A stretch of DNA of 64,000 bases, from positions 6,258,567-6,322,566 of the forward strand of contig NZ_CP037423.1 of NCBI RefSeq assembly GCF_007754155.1, written 5' to 3'. Position numbers and translations under genes: made by a program. Below are positions 32,248 to 40,579 of this stretch, one piece after another (the first letter of the stretch is position 1; each line of letters opens with the position of its first letter). The notes under the pieces were generated by a model. The model was not told where the DNA came from and ran no database searches. It saw only the letters and a program-made list of their open reading frames with translations. This DNA comes from Stieleria neptunia (GTDB taxonomy: Bacteria; Planctomycetota; Planctomycetia; Pirellulales; Pirellulaceae).

Positions 32248-33861
32248 ATGACCGCTGTTACTGATTCTGTCGCGTTGGGATTGGATTTTGGAACCGAGTC
32301 GGCCCGCGCCGTGATTGTCGACCGGAACGGAAACGAGCTCGCCGTCTGTGAGAGCGCGTACCGTCATGGGCAAATCACCGAAACCCTGCCGACCAGCGGC
32401 GCCGCACTGCCGCTACACTTCGCACTGCAACATCCCGCGGACTGGATCGAATCGGCAGCCGACGCGACACGAAAGGCGATCGAGCAATCCGGAATCGATG
32501 TCGATCGCGTGGTGGGCATCGGCGTCGATTTTACCAGTTGCACGATGTTGCCGACCACCACCGATGGGACGCCGTTGTGCGCGCTGGAACGATTTCAAAA
32601 CACTCCGCTGGCTTGGCCAAAGTTGTGGAAACATCACGGCGCGATCGAACAAACCGATCGCATGAATCAAATCGCCAAAGAACGCAACGAGGCGTTCATG
32701 GATCGATACGGTGGGACGATCGGTTTGGAATGGTTCTTTCCCAAAATGTTGGAAACCATCGACAAGGCACCGGAAGTCGCGGAAGCCGCCGAGGTTTGGC
32801 TGGAAGCCGGCGACTGGTTTGTCTGGCAATTGGTGGGCTGTGATGCGACTGAATTGCCCCGATCAACCTGCCAAGCCGGCTACAAAGCGCTGTGGTCTGC
32901 CGAAACGGGATACGCATCGGACGCTTACTTCACAGCCGTGGATCCGACCCTGGCCGCCGCGGCGCGCGACAAAATGCCTGGCCGAATGTTGTCGCCGGGC
33001 CAGTTCGCCGGAACGCTTTGCAATGCGTCGGCCGACCGACTCGGATTGCCCGCCGGAATTGCCGTCGCCGCTGCCACGATCGACGCCCATGCGGCAGTGC
33101 CTGGGGTCGGTGAAGCCGAACCGGGGACGCTGGTCATGGTGATGGGAACCAGCAGTTGCCATATGCTCAATGCCCGCCAAGGCAATCCGGTCGATGGGGT
33201 GGCAGGGATCGTCGACGGAGGCATTTTGCCGGGGATGTTCGGCTATGAAACCGGGCAAGCCGCTGTCGGCGATGCGTTTGCCTGGTTGTTGAAATTGCTG
33301 AACCTGGATTCCTTTGATCAACTCGCTCAAGACGCGATCGCGTTGCCGGCCGGTGCCGACGGCGTGATGTGCTTGGATTGGATGAACGGCTGTCGCACAC
33401 CGTTGATGGACGGAACGGTCAAAGGTGCCTTCAGTGGACTTACCCTGGCGACCACTCCGGCACACATGTATCGGGCACTGTTGGAGGCGTCTGCGTTCGG
33501 CGTGCGGTGGATTGTGGACGTGCTGCGCGACGGCGGAATCCCCGTCCAGCGGTTTGTCGCAAGCGGCGGATTGCCACACCACAATCCCGCCGTCGTCCAG
33601 GTCTACGCTGATGTGCTGGGCAGCGAAATCGAAGTGCACCCGTCGCAACAGGGACCCGCAATCGGCGCAGCCGTGTTGGGCATGATCGCAGCCGGCGAGT
33701 CCAAGAGCGGTTTCACCAGCGTCGCCGATGCCGCTCGCGCGATGGCAGCCGTTCCTGAATCCCAAAAGCAAATTGTCAAACCGAATCTTGATCACGAAGC
33801 AAGTTATCGTGAACTGTACCATCGCTACCGCAAGCTGGCCGATGTGATGCAGACGCTGTAG
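32248..33861 (+). CDS. araB: Ribulokinase (FGGY kinase)
   Basis: A 537-residue FGGY-family sugar kinase that phosphorylates ribulose at O5 with ATP. The N-terminal ATPase start 'LGLDFGTESARAVIVDRNGN' and the FGGY features 'GIGVDFTSCTMLPTTTDG', 'ERNEAFMDRYGGTIGLEWFF', 'GTSSCHMLN' and 'FVASGGLPHHNPAVVQVYAD' are hallmarks of AraB-type ribulokinase. Length is close to the usual ~550. ATG 32248 is chosen just before the ATPase core; ATG 32212 or TTG 32206 (with AGGA upstream) are possible. No other arabinose genes are nearby. Confidence 0.92.
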   Translation: MTAVTDSVALGLDFGTESARAVIVDRNGNELAVCESAYRHGQITETLPTSGAALPLHFALQHPADWIESAADATRKAIEQSGIDVDRVVGIGVDFTSCTMLPTTTDGTPLCALERFQNTPLAWPKLWKHHGAIEQTDRMNQIAKERNEAFMDRYGGTIGLEWFFPKMLETIDKAPEVAEAAEVWLEAGDWFVWQLVGCDATELPRSTCQAGYKALWSAETGYASDAYFTAVDPTLAAAARDKMPGRMLSPGQFAGTLCNASADRLGLPAGIAVAAATIDAHAAVPGVGEAEPGTLVMVMGTSSCHMLNARQGNPVDGVAGIVDGGILPGMFGYETGQAAVGDAFAWLLKLLNLDSFDQLAQDAIALPAGADGVMCLDWMNGCRTPLMDGTVKGAFSGLTLATTPAHMYRALLEASAFGVRWIVDVLRDGGIPVQRFVASGGLPHHNPAVVQVYADVLGSEIEVHPSQQGPAIGAAVLGMIAAGESKSGFTSVADAARAMAAVPESQKQIVKPNLDHEASYRELYHRYRKLADVMQTL

Positions 33862-34004
33862 CGTTGCTGATGCGTTGGACGGCGGGCGGAAAGAACCGCG
33901 GCTGAGAAAAGGATGCAGAATGATGCGGGGGCAGAATGATGGCGAGATAGAATCATTTGTGGCAGGACGAGGTGACCAGCACACAATCACGTTGAGGGAT
34001 GATC

Positions 34005-36113
34005 ATGCGACGAGACAAGTTTGCCGGCCCTCCCTGTCTGGCGCTGATTTGTATTGGCGTCGCGGTGTTTTTTCCGCCGACCGCAACGGCGAACGATGAA
34101 CCCGGCGTCGCCGAACCGAAGCGACCGACGACGATCACGCAGCTGATCGACGATTGGTTTTGGCCGGATCCCTACAGTCATCTCGGGCACGTGCGATCCA
34201 ACGGTGCGGGTTGGGAATGGGTCCGCATCGCCGGCGACAGCAGGGCCGGAAGCGACGCCGGATTGTCGGCCAAGCAAGTCACCGCGATCGCAGCGATCTA
34301 TCGCCAGGCCGGAGCAAGCACTCCGCCAGGGACACAAGCGGACCGCAAGCATCACTGGCGGCGGGCGGAGTCCAAGGCGCGGCAGTTGCTCAGTGAAACA
34401 CAACAGCATCGAATCGACCAATTGGTCATCCAACGTCGCGGATACCGAGCGTTTCTCGCCCCCGATCTTACAACGCGGCTCGATCTGTCAACCGATCAGA
34501 GTGCAAGGATCCGAGACGCGATCGCCAATCACGGCAAGAGGATTGCCGAGTACACGCGCCGACTGAAGGCGGAAACCGATCGAACCGGTAACGAAGTCCA
34601 ACCGACCAGCAAACACGAGGAACTCCGTTTACAGACGGCGCGACGCGAAAAAGTTCAACTCGGATGGCTTTCGCATCAACAGACATGGAACGACATTCGG
34701 GAGATTTTATCGCCCGATCAAGCCAAGCAATTTCAGGAACTTCGCGGTGCCCGTCCTGGAAAACCCATCGCAAAATCGATCGCTGCAGCAACCCGATCAA
34801 CCGTAAACGCCCAACAAACTCCAGACGCCACGGCCGATCCGCCCGCGTCGCAGCTTGGTCATCCGCAGCGCGTTCGGACCGCCGAGGAACAGGTGGCATT
34901 GGAAGACATCAAGAAACAACTCCGTGATCGTCTTCTAGAAGATCTCAACGCCGCCGAAAATCGCAGTCCGGGTTCTGTGATCCAGACGTCCTATGGTGAT
35001 GGACCGCCGGCCAAGGGGTCACCGCAAGCCCTGTTCCGTTCGATGGTCCCGCCGACGTACCGGGAATACATCCGGCGGCATCCCAAGCTGCATCAACTCG
35101 AATTTGATCGTGACGCATCCGTCTTTGTCTCCGAAGAAACAACTGCTCTGCTGGACCAGGCCTTGCCGATTTCGCTCGACGCGGCGATTGACCTGATGCT
35201 GAACGCTCCCGTTCGGCCCGCCAGGCTGGCTGCGGAACTGATTCGACAGCGACGCACCAAGCTCTCGGTGGAACAATGGACCCAGATCGTCAACGGGTAC
35301 CAATTTGTGCCCGCGATCCGAACAGCGTATCCCGTCGGGGTTCCCGTCCAGGTCTGGGGAACCGGTGCGATCCCGTTCGGATTCTTGTTGTTTGATGATC
35401 CAGCCATCGCCGGAGTCGTGACGAAGACGCATTCACGTTTGGACGGCAAATCGGCTGCAACAACGATCGCCGGCGGCTGGCGGTGCAATTTGCCCGGCGT
35501 TTCACTCGGCGACGAGTCGCTCGGAAACCACACGGTCGAGTACCAACTTGACTACACCTTGACCGTCGCCGCGCAGACCACCACCGGGCAACTCAGTTCG
35601 GGAAAGATTCCATTGACGATCGTTCCCGACCAACCCGATACGCTGGCTGCCGTGATGTCGGATCAACTTCGGGAAATCGTTTCGTCTGCGATTACAGCCT
35701 TGCCGATCGCCCGAGGGAGGGAGCGTGTGTATTCCCGGTCGGCCGGAGCGGGAGAATTCGAACGCGTGGCGAAACTTCGAATTCCGTATTTGGAGCTGAA
35801 GCGTCCACTGCCAGTGGGCTTGGCGATGACGGTCGACGTCTATTTTGCGGATTCCGATCAGCCACATTCGCGGCCCGAGTGGGTGGTTCCCGCGGGTGAA
35901 ATCAGCCGGTACGAAGTGGAGGGCATGATCGGCGACGCACGACTGGTCCAAACCCTTTCCGAGCGGGCTGATCCAGAGGGACTGGTTGACGCGCGAGTCG
36001 TCCTGACACCTTCACGCGGCACCGCGCTGTCGCACGCGTTGTTGAATTCGTACTATCCCGAATCGATCGAGATTCAAGCTCAGTGGCAACTCTTGTCGTT
36101 CGACTCGGACTAG
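34005..36113 (+). CDS. Large secreted protein of unknown function
   Basis: A 702-residue protein. GAGGG at 33994-33998 leaves six bases before ATG 34005, which decides against ATG 33999. The signal peptide spans about 1-29 ('CLALICIGVAVFFPPTATAN'). The first half is helical and charged ('LSTDQSARIRDAIANHGKRI', 'LSPDQAKQFQELRGARPGKP'), in the style of planctomycete proteins with LTxxQ-type helical motifs. The second half is beta-rich with Ig-like strands ('YQLDYTLTVAAQTTTGQLSS', 'PVGLAMTVDVYFADSDQ'). No catalytic motif or named family is evident. It stands alone between ribulokinase and phosphatase genes. Confidence 0.75.
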   Translation: MRRDKFAGPPCLALICIGVAVFFPPTATANDEPGVAEPKRPTTITQLIDDWFWPDPYSHLGHVRSNGAGWEWVRIAGDSRAGSDAGLSAKQVTAIAAIYRQAGASTPPGTQADRKHHWRRAESKARQLLSETQQHRIDQLVIQRRGYRAFLAPDLTTRLDLSTDQSARIRDAIANHGKRIAEYTRRLKAETDRTGNEVQPTSKHEELRLQTARREKVQLGWLSHQQTWNDIREILSPDQAKQFQELRGARPGKPIAKSIAAATRSTVNAQQTPDATADPPASQLGHPQRVRTAEEQVALEDIKKQLRDRLLEDLNAAENRSPGSVIQTSYGDGPPAKGSPQALFRSMVPPTYREYIRRHPKLHQLEFDRDASVFVSEETTALLDQALPISLDAAIDLMLNAPVRPARLAAELIRQRRTKLSVEQWTQIVNGYQFVPAIRTAYPVGVPVQVWGTGAIPFGFLLFDDPAIAGVVTKTHSRLDGKSAATTIAGGWRCNLPGVSLGDESLGNHTVEYQLDYTLTVAAQTTTGQLSSGKIPLTIVPDQPDTLAAVMSDQLREIVSSAITALPIARGRERVYSRSAGAGEFERVAKLRIPYLELKRPLPVGLAMTVDVYFADSDQPHSRPEWVVPAGEISRYEVEGMIGDARLVQTLSERADPEGLVDARVVLTPSRGTALSHALLNSYYPESIEIQAQWQLLSFDSD

Positions 36114-36233
36114 TGCTTTGTCAGCTTTCAATTTGGCTTTGTACAAGATCGAAGAACGTGGTATCACTTTGACCAGGCCGTCGAGCGACGGATAAAATGG
36201 AGCTTTGATCAAAGAATTGTTGGCGTTGCGGAA

Positions 36234-36923
36234 ATGCGTACACTGGCGATCGGGGACATTCATGGATGCTATCAGTCGCTGAAGCGATTGGAATCGGCCG
36301 CGCAGTTTTCTCCGGATGATCAAATCATCACGTTGGGGGATTTCGTCGATCGGGGTCCCGACACGCGCAGCGTGCTGGACTGGTTGATCGATCGCCAGGA
36401 CCAAGGTCTGGTCGCACTTCGCGGCAATCATGAAGTGATGATGCTGGCGGCAAAGAAGTCATTCAACCGACATGTCGAGTGGCGCGCCTGCGGTGGCGAT
36501 GCGGTCTTGTCGTCATACGGAATCGACCATGTTGAACAGATCCCCAAACGACATTGGGAATTCCTGTCCACTCGGCTGAAGCCGTACCATGTCGGCGAGA
36601 ACCATTTCTTCGTTCACGCGAACGCTTACCCCGAAATGGAATTAGACGAGCAACCGAGCCACATGCTCTATTGGGAATCATCCGCCGAGCGCGCACCACA
36701 CCGATCCGGGCGAGTGATGGTTTGTGGGCACACGCCGCAACGCAGCGGCGCACCGCTGGACATGGGACATGCCGTGTGTATCGATACGGCGGCGTGTAAA
36801 GGCGGCTGGCTGACCTGTCTAGACGTCGATGCCGGCTACTGTTGGCAAGCCAATGAACAGGGCCAGACGCGAAGTTTCTGGCTCGATCAAGGACCGTACG
36901 GGGCACAACTGGAACGCGCCTGA
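36234..36923 (+). CDS. Metallophosphoesterase (PrpA/ApaH-like Ser/Thr phosphatase)
   Basis: A 229-residue cytoplasmic phosphatase of the PPP/calcineurin superfamily. The full metal-site signature is present: 'GDIHG' (D8, H10), 'LGDFVDRGPDT', 'ALRGNHE' and later 'VCGHTPQ', with a further His in 'FFVHANAYP'. This matches PrpA/PrpB and bis(5'-nucleosyl)-tetraphosphatase-like enzymes; the size fits the protein-phosphatase side. It could oppose Ser/Thr kinases such as those at 16868 and 55353, but that is inference. The start is the first residue of the conserved fold. Its 3' end faces the convergent sulfatase gene 28 bp away. Confidence 0.92.
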   Translation: MRTLAIGDIHGCYQSLKRLESAAQFSPDDQIITLGDFVDRGPDTRSVLDWLIDRQDQGLVALRGNHEVMMLAAKKSFNRHVEWRACGGDAVLSSYGIDHVEQIPKRHWEFLSTRLKPYHVGENHFFVHANAYPEMELDEQPSHMLYWESSAERAPHRSGRVMVCGHTPQRSGAPLDMGHAVCIDTAACKGGWLTCLDVDAGYCWQANEQGQTRSFWLDQGPYGAQLERA

Positions 36924-36951
36924 GCGATCGCGTTTTCGGTCCGATACCGGC

Positions 36952-38304
36952 CTAGTTGCCGTGGAACGCCTGCATCTCGCGGACTAACCGAGCGACCACC
37001 TCGGGATGCTGCTCGGCGATGTCATGTTGCTCACCGAGATCGGCCTCCAGATCGAACAACAACGGTGTGTCATACCTTGTCACCGACCGTCGGCGACGGG
37101 TCACCGGATCGGTGGGCAGCGTGCTTGCGACGTGAATCTTGTAGCGGCCGGATCGGAACGCATTTTGATGATAGGCCCATGTCTGTCGTCCACTCGGCTT
37201 GCCCTCGAGCAGCGTGGGGCTGAGATCGGTCGAGATGTACCCAGGCTTGTCGTTGGGTTGATCGCCGCCGGTGAGCGTCGCAAACGTTGCGTAAAGGTCC
37301 AGGTTCGCTCCGATGCCGTCGATCGTGGCCGGCTTGATCGTTCCGGGCCAATAGAAGATCGTCGGAACACGCTGGCCGCCTTCCCAAGTCGTCGCTTTCT
37401 CGCCACGCAGAGGACCGGCGGTTCCACCATGCGGGCCGAAACAGGACCAAGGGCCGTTGTCGCTTGTAAAGACGATCAACGTTTCCTTCTCGATCCCCAT
37501 CCGACGAACCGTCTGGACCACTTGACCGACCGACCAATCGATTTCTTCCACCACGTCTCCAAACCGGCCCCCCGCACTTCGGTTTTGAAACTCGGGTGAC
37601 GCAAAGATCGGCGCGTGCGGCATGTTGTGCGCCAGATACAGAAAGAAACGATTGTCTTTCTGTTGCTCAATCCATTTCACCGCTTCTTCGGTGTAACGGC
37701 GTGTGAGCAGTTCCTGGTTGACAGGAAACTCGACGACTTCGCGGCCACGAATCAGCGGGACCGGGAACGAGAATTTATCACAATTGTCAAACACCTCGCG
37801 CGTTTGTTTCTTGCCCGGCGGGGGCGGCACGTCGTTGCTGCCCGGGGTGCCGTAGTGAGAATCGAAACCACATTCCAAGGGATGCATCGGGTCGACGGTA
37901 AAGTCTTTGGGATAACCGGCCAGGTGCCACTTGCCAAGAATGGCCGTCGCATAACCTTGCCGTTTGAGCATCGCCGGCATCAGGGCACGACGATCGTCCT
38001 TCAATCCGTTTGCCTGGCGCGGAATGAACACGGGATGTCGGCCGCTCATCAATCCTTTTCGGCTCGGAACACAGGTGGACCCGGAAGAATAAAAGTTCGT
38101 CCAACGCTGGCCTTCGGCGGCAAGTCGATCCAGATGAGGCGTTTTGTTCTTTGAGTTTCCGTAGCACGCCAGATCGCCGTAGCCCATGTCGTCGACAAAG
38201 ATCAAAACAATGTTGGGTGCCGGTGGGGCGGCGTGCACAGCCGATGAAAACATTGCGCTGACGGACAACAGCATCAAACTCAGCAGGGCGAATCGATCTT
38301 TCAT
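36952..38304 (-). CDS. Exported sulfatase (FGly type)
   Basis: A 450-residue type I sulfatase with a signal peptide (about 1-25). The active-site motif 'TCVPSRKGLMSGR' carries C78, which must be oxidised to formylglycine by a maturase. Metal-site residues appear in 'IVLIFVDDMGYGD' and 'VFTSDNGPW'. Such enzymes hydrolyse sulfate esters, in planctomycetes mainly those of algal polysaccharides. It is last in a minus-strand run of four genes (sulfatase, PEP-hydrolase-family, UPF0261, sulfatase), with a 116-bp gap upstream. A longer N-terminal extension is open but would bury the signal peptide, so ATG 38304 is preferred. Confidence 0.93.
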   Translation of the reverse strand: MKDRFALLSLMLLSVSAMFSSAVHAAPPAPNIVLIFVDDMGYGDLACYGNSKNKTPHLDRLAAEGQRWTNFYSSGSTCVPSRKGLMSGRHPVFIPRQANGLKDDRRALMPAMLKRQGYATAILGKWHLAGYPKDFTVDPMHPLECGFDSHYGTPGSNDVPPPPGKKQTREVFDNCDKFSFPVPLIRGREVVEFPVNQELLTRRYTEEAVKWIEQQKDNRFFLYLAHNMPHAPIFASPEFQNRSAGGRFGDVVEEIDWSVGQVVQTVRRMGIEKETLIVFTSDNGPWSCFGPHGGTAGPLRGEKATTWEGGQRVPTIFYWPGTIKPATIDGIGANLDLYATFATLTGGDQPNDKPGYISTDLSPTLLEGKPSGRQTWAYHQNAFRSGRYKIHVASTLPTDPVTRRRRSVTRYDTPLLFDLEADLGEQHDIAEQHPEVVARLVREMQAFHGN

Positions 38305-38420
38305 GGTCTGGGCGGGATGGTGAGGGGGAGGAAACGCTTGCGGTTGGAAAATTTGACCGGGGGCGACCATCGTAGCCCATCGCCACCCGAGATGCATGAC
38401 TTCCTCGGTCGCAACCAGCG

Positions 38421-39614
38421 TTAAACACTGGCCAACCGCCGCAACAGCTCGTTGGCGGCAGCCGAGGCGAACGCTTCGTCGTTGATTTCACACTCGATTC
38501 GAATCACCGGCTTGTCGGTTTTTCCAATCGATTCAAACAAGGCGGCATCGGCACGTGGATCATAAAACGGCTGCCCTTTGGCGCTGATCACGCTGATCGC
38601 CTTGGTCGGGATCATGACGGTCACGTTGTCGCCGTAGCAGCCCAGTCGATCGGCGAGGGTGCGTCCGAGTCGCGCCGATTCTTCCGGGGTCGTTCTGACC
38701 AAGGTGTTGTCGGGATTGTGTTCGTAGATCAGGCGCGACCGGTAGCGGTCCGGGACGGTGTTGCGAGGGCCAAAGTTGGCCATGTCCAAACATCCCGGCG
38801 CGATGACGGTCGGCAATCCCGCTTTTCCCGCAGCTTCCAGCCGATTCGGTCCGGCGGACATGATGCCGCCCAGCAATTCATCGGCCAGCTCGGTCGTCGT
38901 GATGTCCAACACGCCGGCAACCATCCCGCTGGCGATTAGATCTTCCATCGCCCGCCCACCGATGCCGGTCGCGTGAAACACCAAGACCTCGTAGCCGGCG
39001 TCATCCAGAATCGGTTTTGCGATCTCGATGCACTTCGTCGTGTTGCCGAACATGCTGGCGACGATGATCGGTTTCGCCGCGTCCGACTCGACTTCCGCCT
39101 GGACCATGCCGCAGATCGCACCCGCGGCGCGCGTGAACACGAGTTGCGAAATGCGATTCAGCCCCGCGACATCAACGACGCTCGGCATCATCAAAATGTC
39201 TTTGGTGCCGATGTAAGCAGACGTGTCGCCGCTGGCGACGGTCGAGACCATCAACTTGGGGAATCCGATCGGCAGGGCGCGCATGGCGGCAGTCGCGATC
39301 GACGTTCCGCCACCACCACCAAGCGAAACGACCGCGTCGATCCGTCCTTCCGCAGCCAATTTTGGCAACACCGCCGCCGCCGCGCGTCCCATCAACGTCA
39401 CGCAGGCTCCACGGTCCCCGGCGATCGGTTTCAAGTCCGCTTCGATGCTCGCCAACAGCTGGTCGCGCGTGACATCGGGCGTGATGCGCGGCGGACCGCC
39501 GGTCCCCACGTCGATCGTCAGGACGGCGAATCCTTGGGCACGAATTTTCTGGGCGACAAACTCCAACTCGTCGCCTTTGGTGTCAAACGTCCCGAGTACG
39601 GCAATCGCTTTCAT
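38421..39614 (-). CDS. Tm-1-like ATP-binding protein (UPF0261)
   Basis: A 397-residue protein of the UPF0261/Tm-1-like family. Markers are the N-terminal 'VLGTFDTKGDELEFVAQKIR', 'SLGGGGGTSIATAAMRALPI', 'KLMVSTVASGDTSAYIGTKD' and 'LVFHATGIGGRAMEDLI'. In plants the Tm-1 antiviral protein fuses this domain to the TIM-barrel domain encoded here by the next gene upstream (39617-40477), which ends only 2 bp before this ATG. Biochemical function in bacteria is unknown. Tight coupling with a PEP-hydrolase-type partner suggests a two-subunit enzyme, and the sulfatases on both sides suggest a catabolic setting. Confidence 0.92.
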   Translation of the reverse strand: MKAIAVLGTFDTKGDELEFVAQKIRAQGFAVLTIDVGTGGPPRITPDVTRDQLLASIEADLKPIAGDRGACVTLMGRAAAAVLPKLAAEGRIDAVVSLGGGGGTSIATAAMRALPIGFPKLMVSTVASGDTSAYIGTKDILMMPSVVDVAGLNRISQLVFTRAAGAICGMVQAEVESDAAKPIIVASMFGNTTKCIEIAKPILDDAGYEVLVFHATGIGGRAMEDLIASGMVAGVLDITTTELADELLGGIMSAGPNRLEAAGKAGLPTVIAPGCLDMANFGPRNTVPDRYRSRLIYEHNPDNTLVRTTPEESARLGRTLADRLGCYGDNVTVMIPTKAISVISAKGQPFYDPRADAALFESIGKTDKPVIRIECEINDEAFASAAANELLRRLASV

Positions 39615-39616
39615 CG

Positions 39617-40477
39617 CTAACGCACCGGAATCTGCTTGAACTCTCGAGTCAATTTCAGCAACGACTGCTCAAAGGCCATTCGTTCCAGACTGCTTGCGCC
39701 GACGAATCCGACCGCGTCGGTGTGTTGATTGATGTAGGCGGCATCGTCGGGGCCACAAATGGGACCGCCGTGGGAGAGCAAGAAGATGTCGTCGCGCACG
39801 GTTTTTGCGGCATCGCAAACCTCCTGCGTGCGTTTGGCGGCGTCTTCGATCGTGCAACTGGCATCCGTGACGCCGATACTGCCACCGATCGTGGTACCGA
39901 CGTGGGCGATGATCGCGTCGGCGCCCGCCTTGGCCATCGCCTCGGACTCTTCGGCCGTCGCGACATAGACGATGCTGAACAGGTCCATCTGTCGTGCCAG
40001 GGCGACCATTTCGACCTCATGGGAAAAACTCATCCCGGTTTCCTCCAACACCTGCCGAAAGTTTCCGTCGACGATGGCGTGGGTTGGAAAGTTGTTGACG
40101 CCGGAAAACCCCATCTCTTTGACTTTGCCCAACCAATGCCACATCCGTCGTCGCGGGTCGGAGGCGTGGACACCGCAGATGACCGGTGTTTCTTTGACGA
40201 TCGGCAGCACTTCGTACTCGCCGATCTCCATCGCCACGGCGTTGGCGTCACTGTAGGCCATCAACCCGGCGGTGCTACCGTGACCGGCCATTCGGAAACG
40301 GCCGGAGTTGTAAATGATGATCAGATCCGCGCCGCCCTGCTCAAGAAACTTGGCGCTGATGCCGATGCCGGCGCCCGCGGCGAGAATCGATTCGCCGCGG
40401 TCAAGGGTCGCGTGCAATCGCGCCACCACCTCTTCGCGTGTGTACGGGTTTCCTGTTCCAGTCCACGGGTTTGGCAT
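39617..40477 (-). CDS. Phosphoenolpyruvate hydrolase-family TIM-barrel protein
   Basis: A 286-residue TIM barrel of the family also called 'TIM-barrel signal transduction protein'. Typical stretches are 'ILAAGAGIGISAKFLEQGGA', 'DLIIIYNSGRFRMAGHGSTA', 'VICGVHASDPRRRMWHWLGK', 'GVNNFPTHAIVDGNFRQ' and 'LLSHGGPICGPDDAAYI'. Homologues form the C-terminal half of plant Tm-1. Family naming suggests PEP hydrolysis or a related C-O/C-C lyase reaction; the physiological substrate is not established. It is translationally coupled to the UPF0261 gene. ATG 40477 is preferred over a longer, poorly conserved leader. Confidence 0.9.
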   Translation of the reverse strand: MPNPWTGTGNPYTREEVVARLHATLDRGESILAAGAGIGISAKFLEQGGADLIIIYNSGRFRMAGHGSTAGLMAYSDANAVAMEIGEYEVLPIVKETPVICGVHASDPRRRMWHWLGKVKEMGFSGVNNFPTHAIVDGNFRQVLEETGMSFSHEVEMVALARQMDLFSIVYVATAEESEAMAKAGADAIIAHVGTTIGGSIGVTDASCTIEDAAKRTQEVCDAAKTVRDDIFLLSHGGPICGPDDAAYINQHTDAVGFVGASSLERMAFEQSLLKLTREFKQIPVR

Positions 40478-40579
40478 TGCAGAAGCTCGTTCAATAGGGC
40501 GGCGAAATTCATCAGGTTGACCAGGTCCGAAAGGATAATGCAATCGAATCCGCTCAACCCACCGCGAGCGAAAAGGGGG

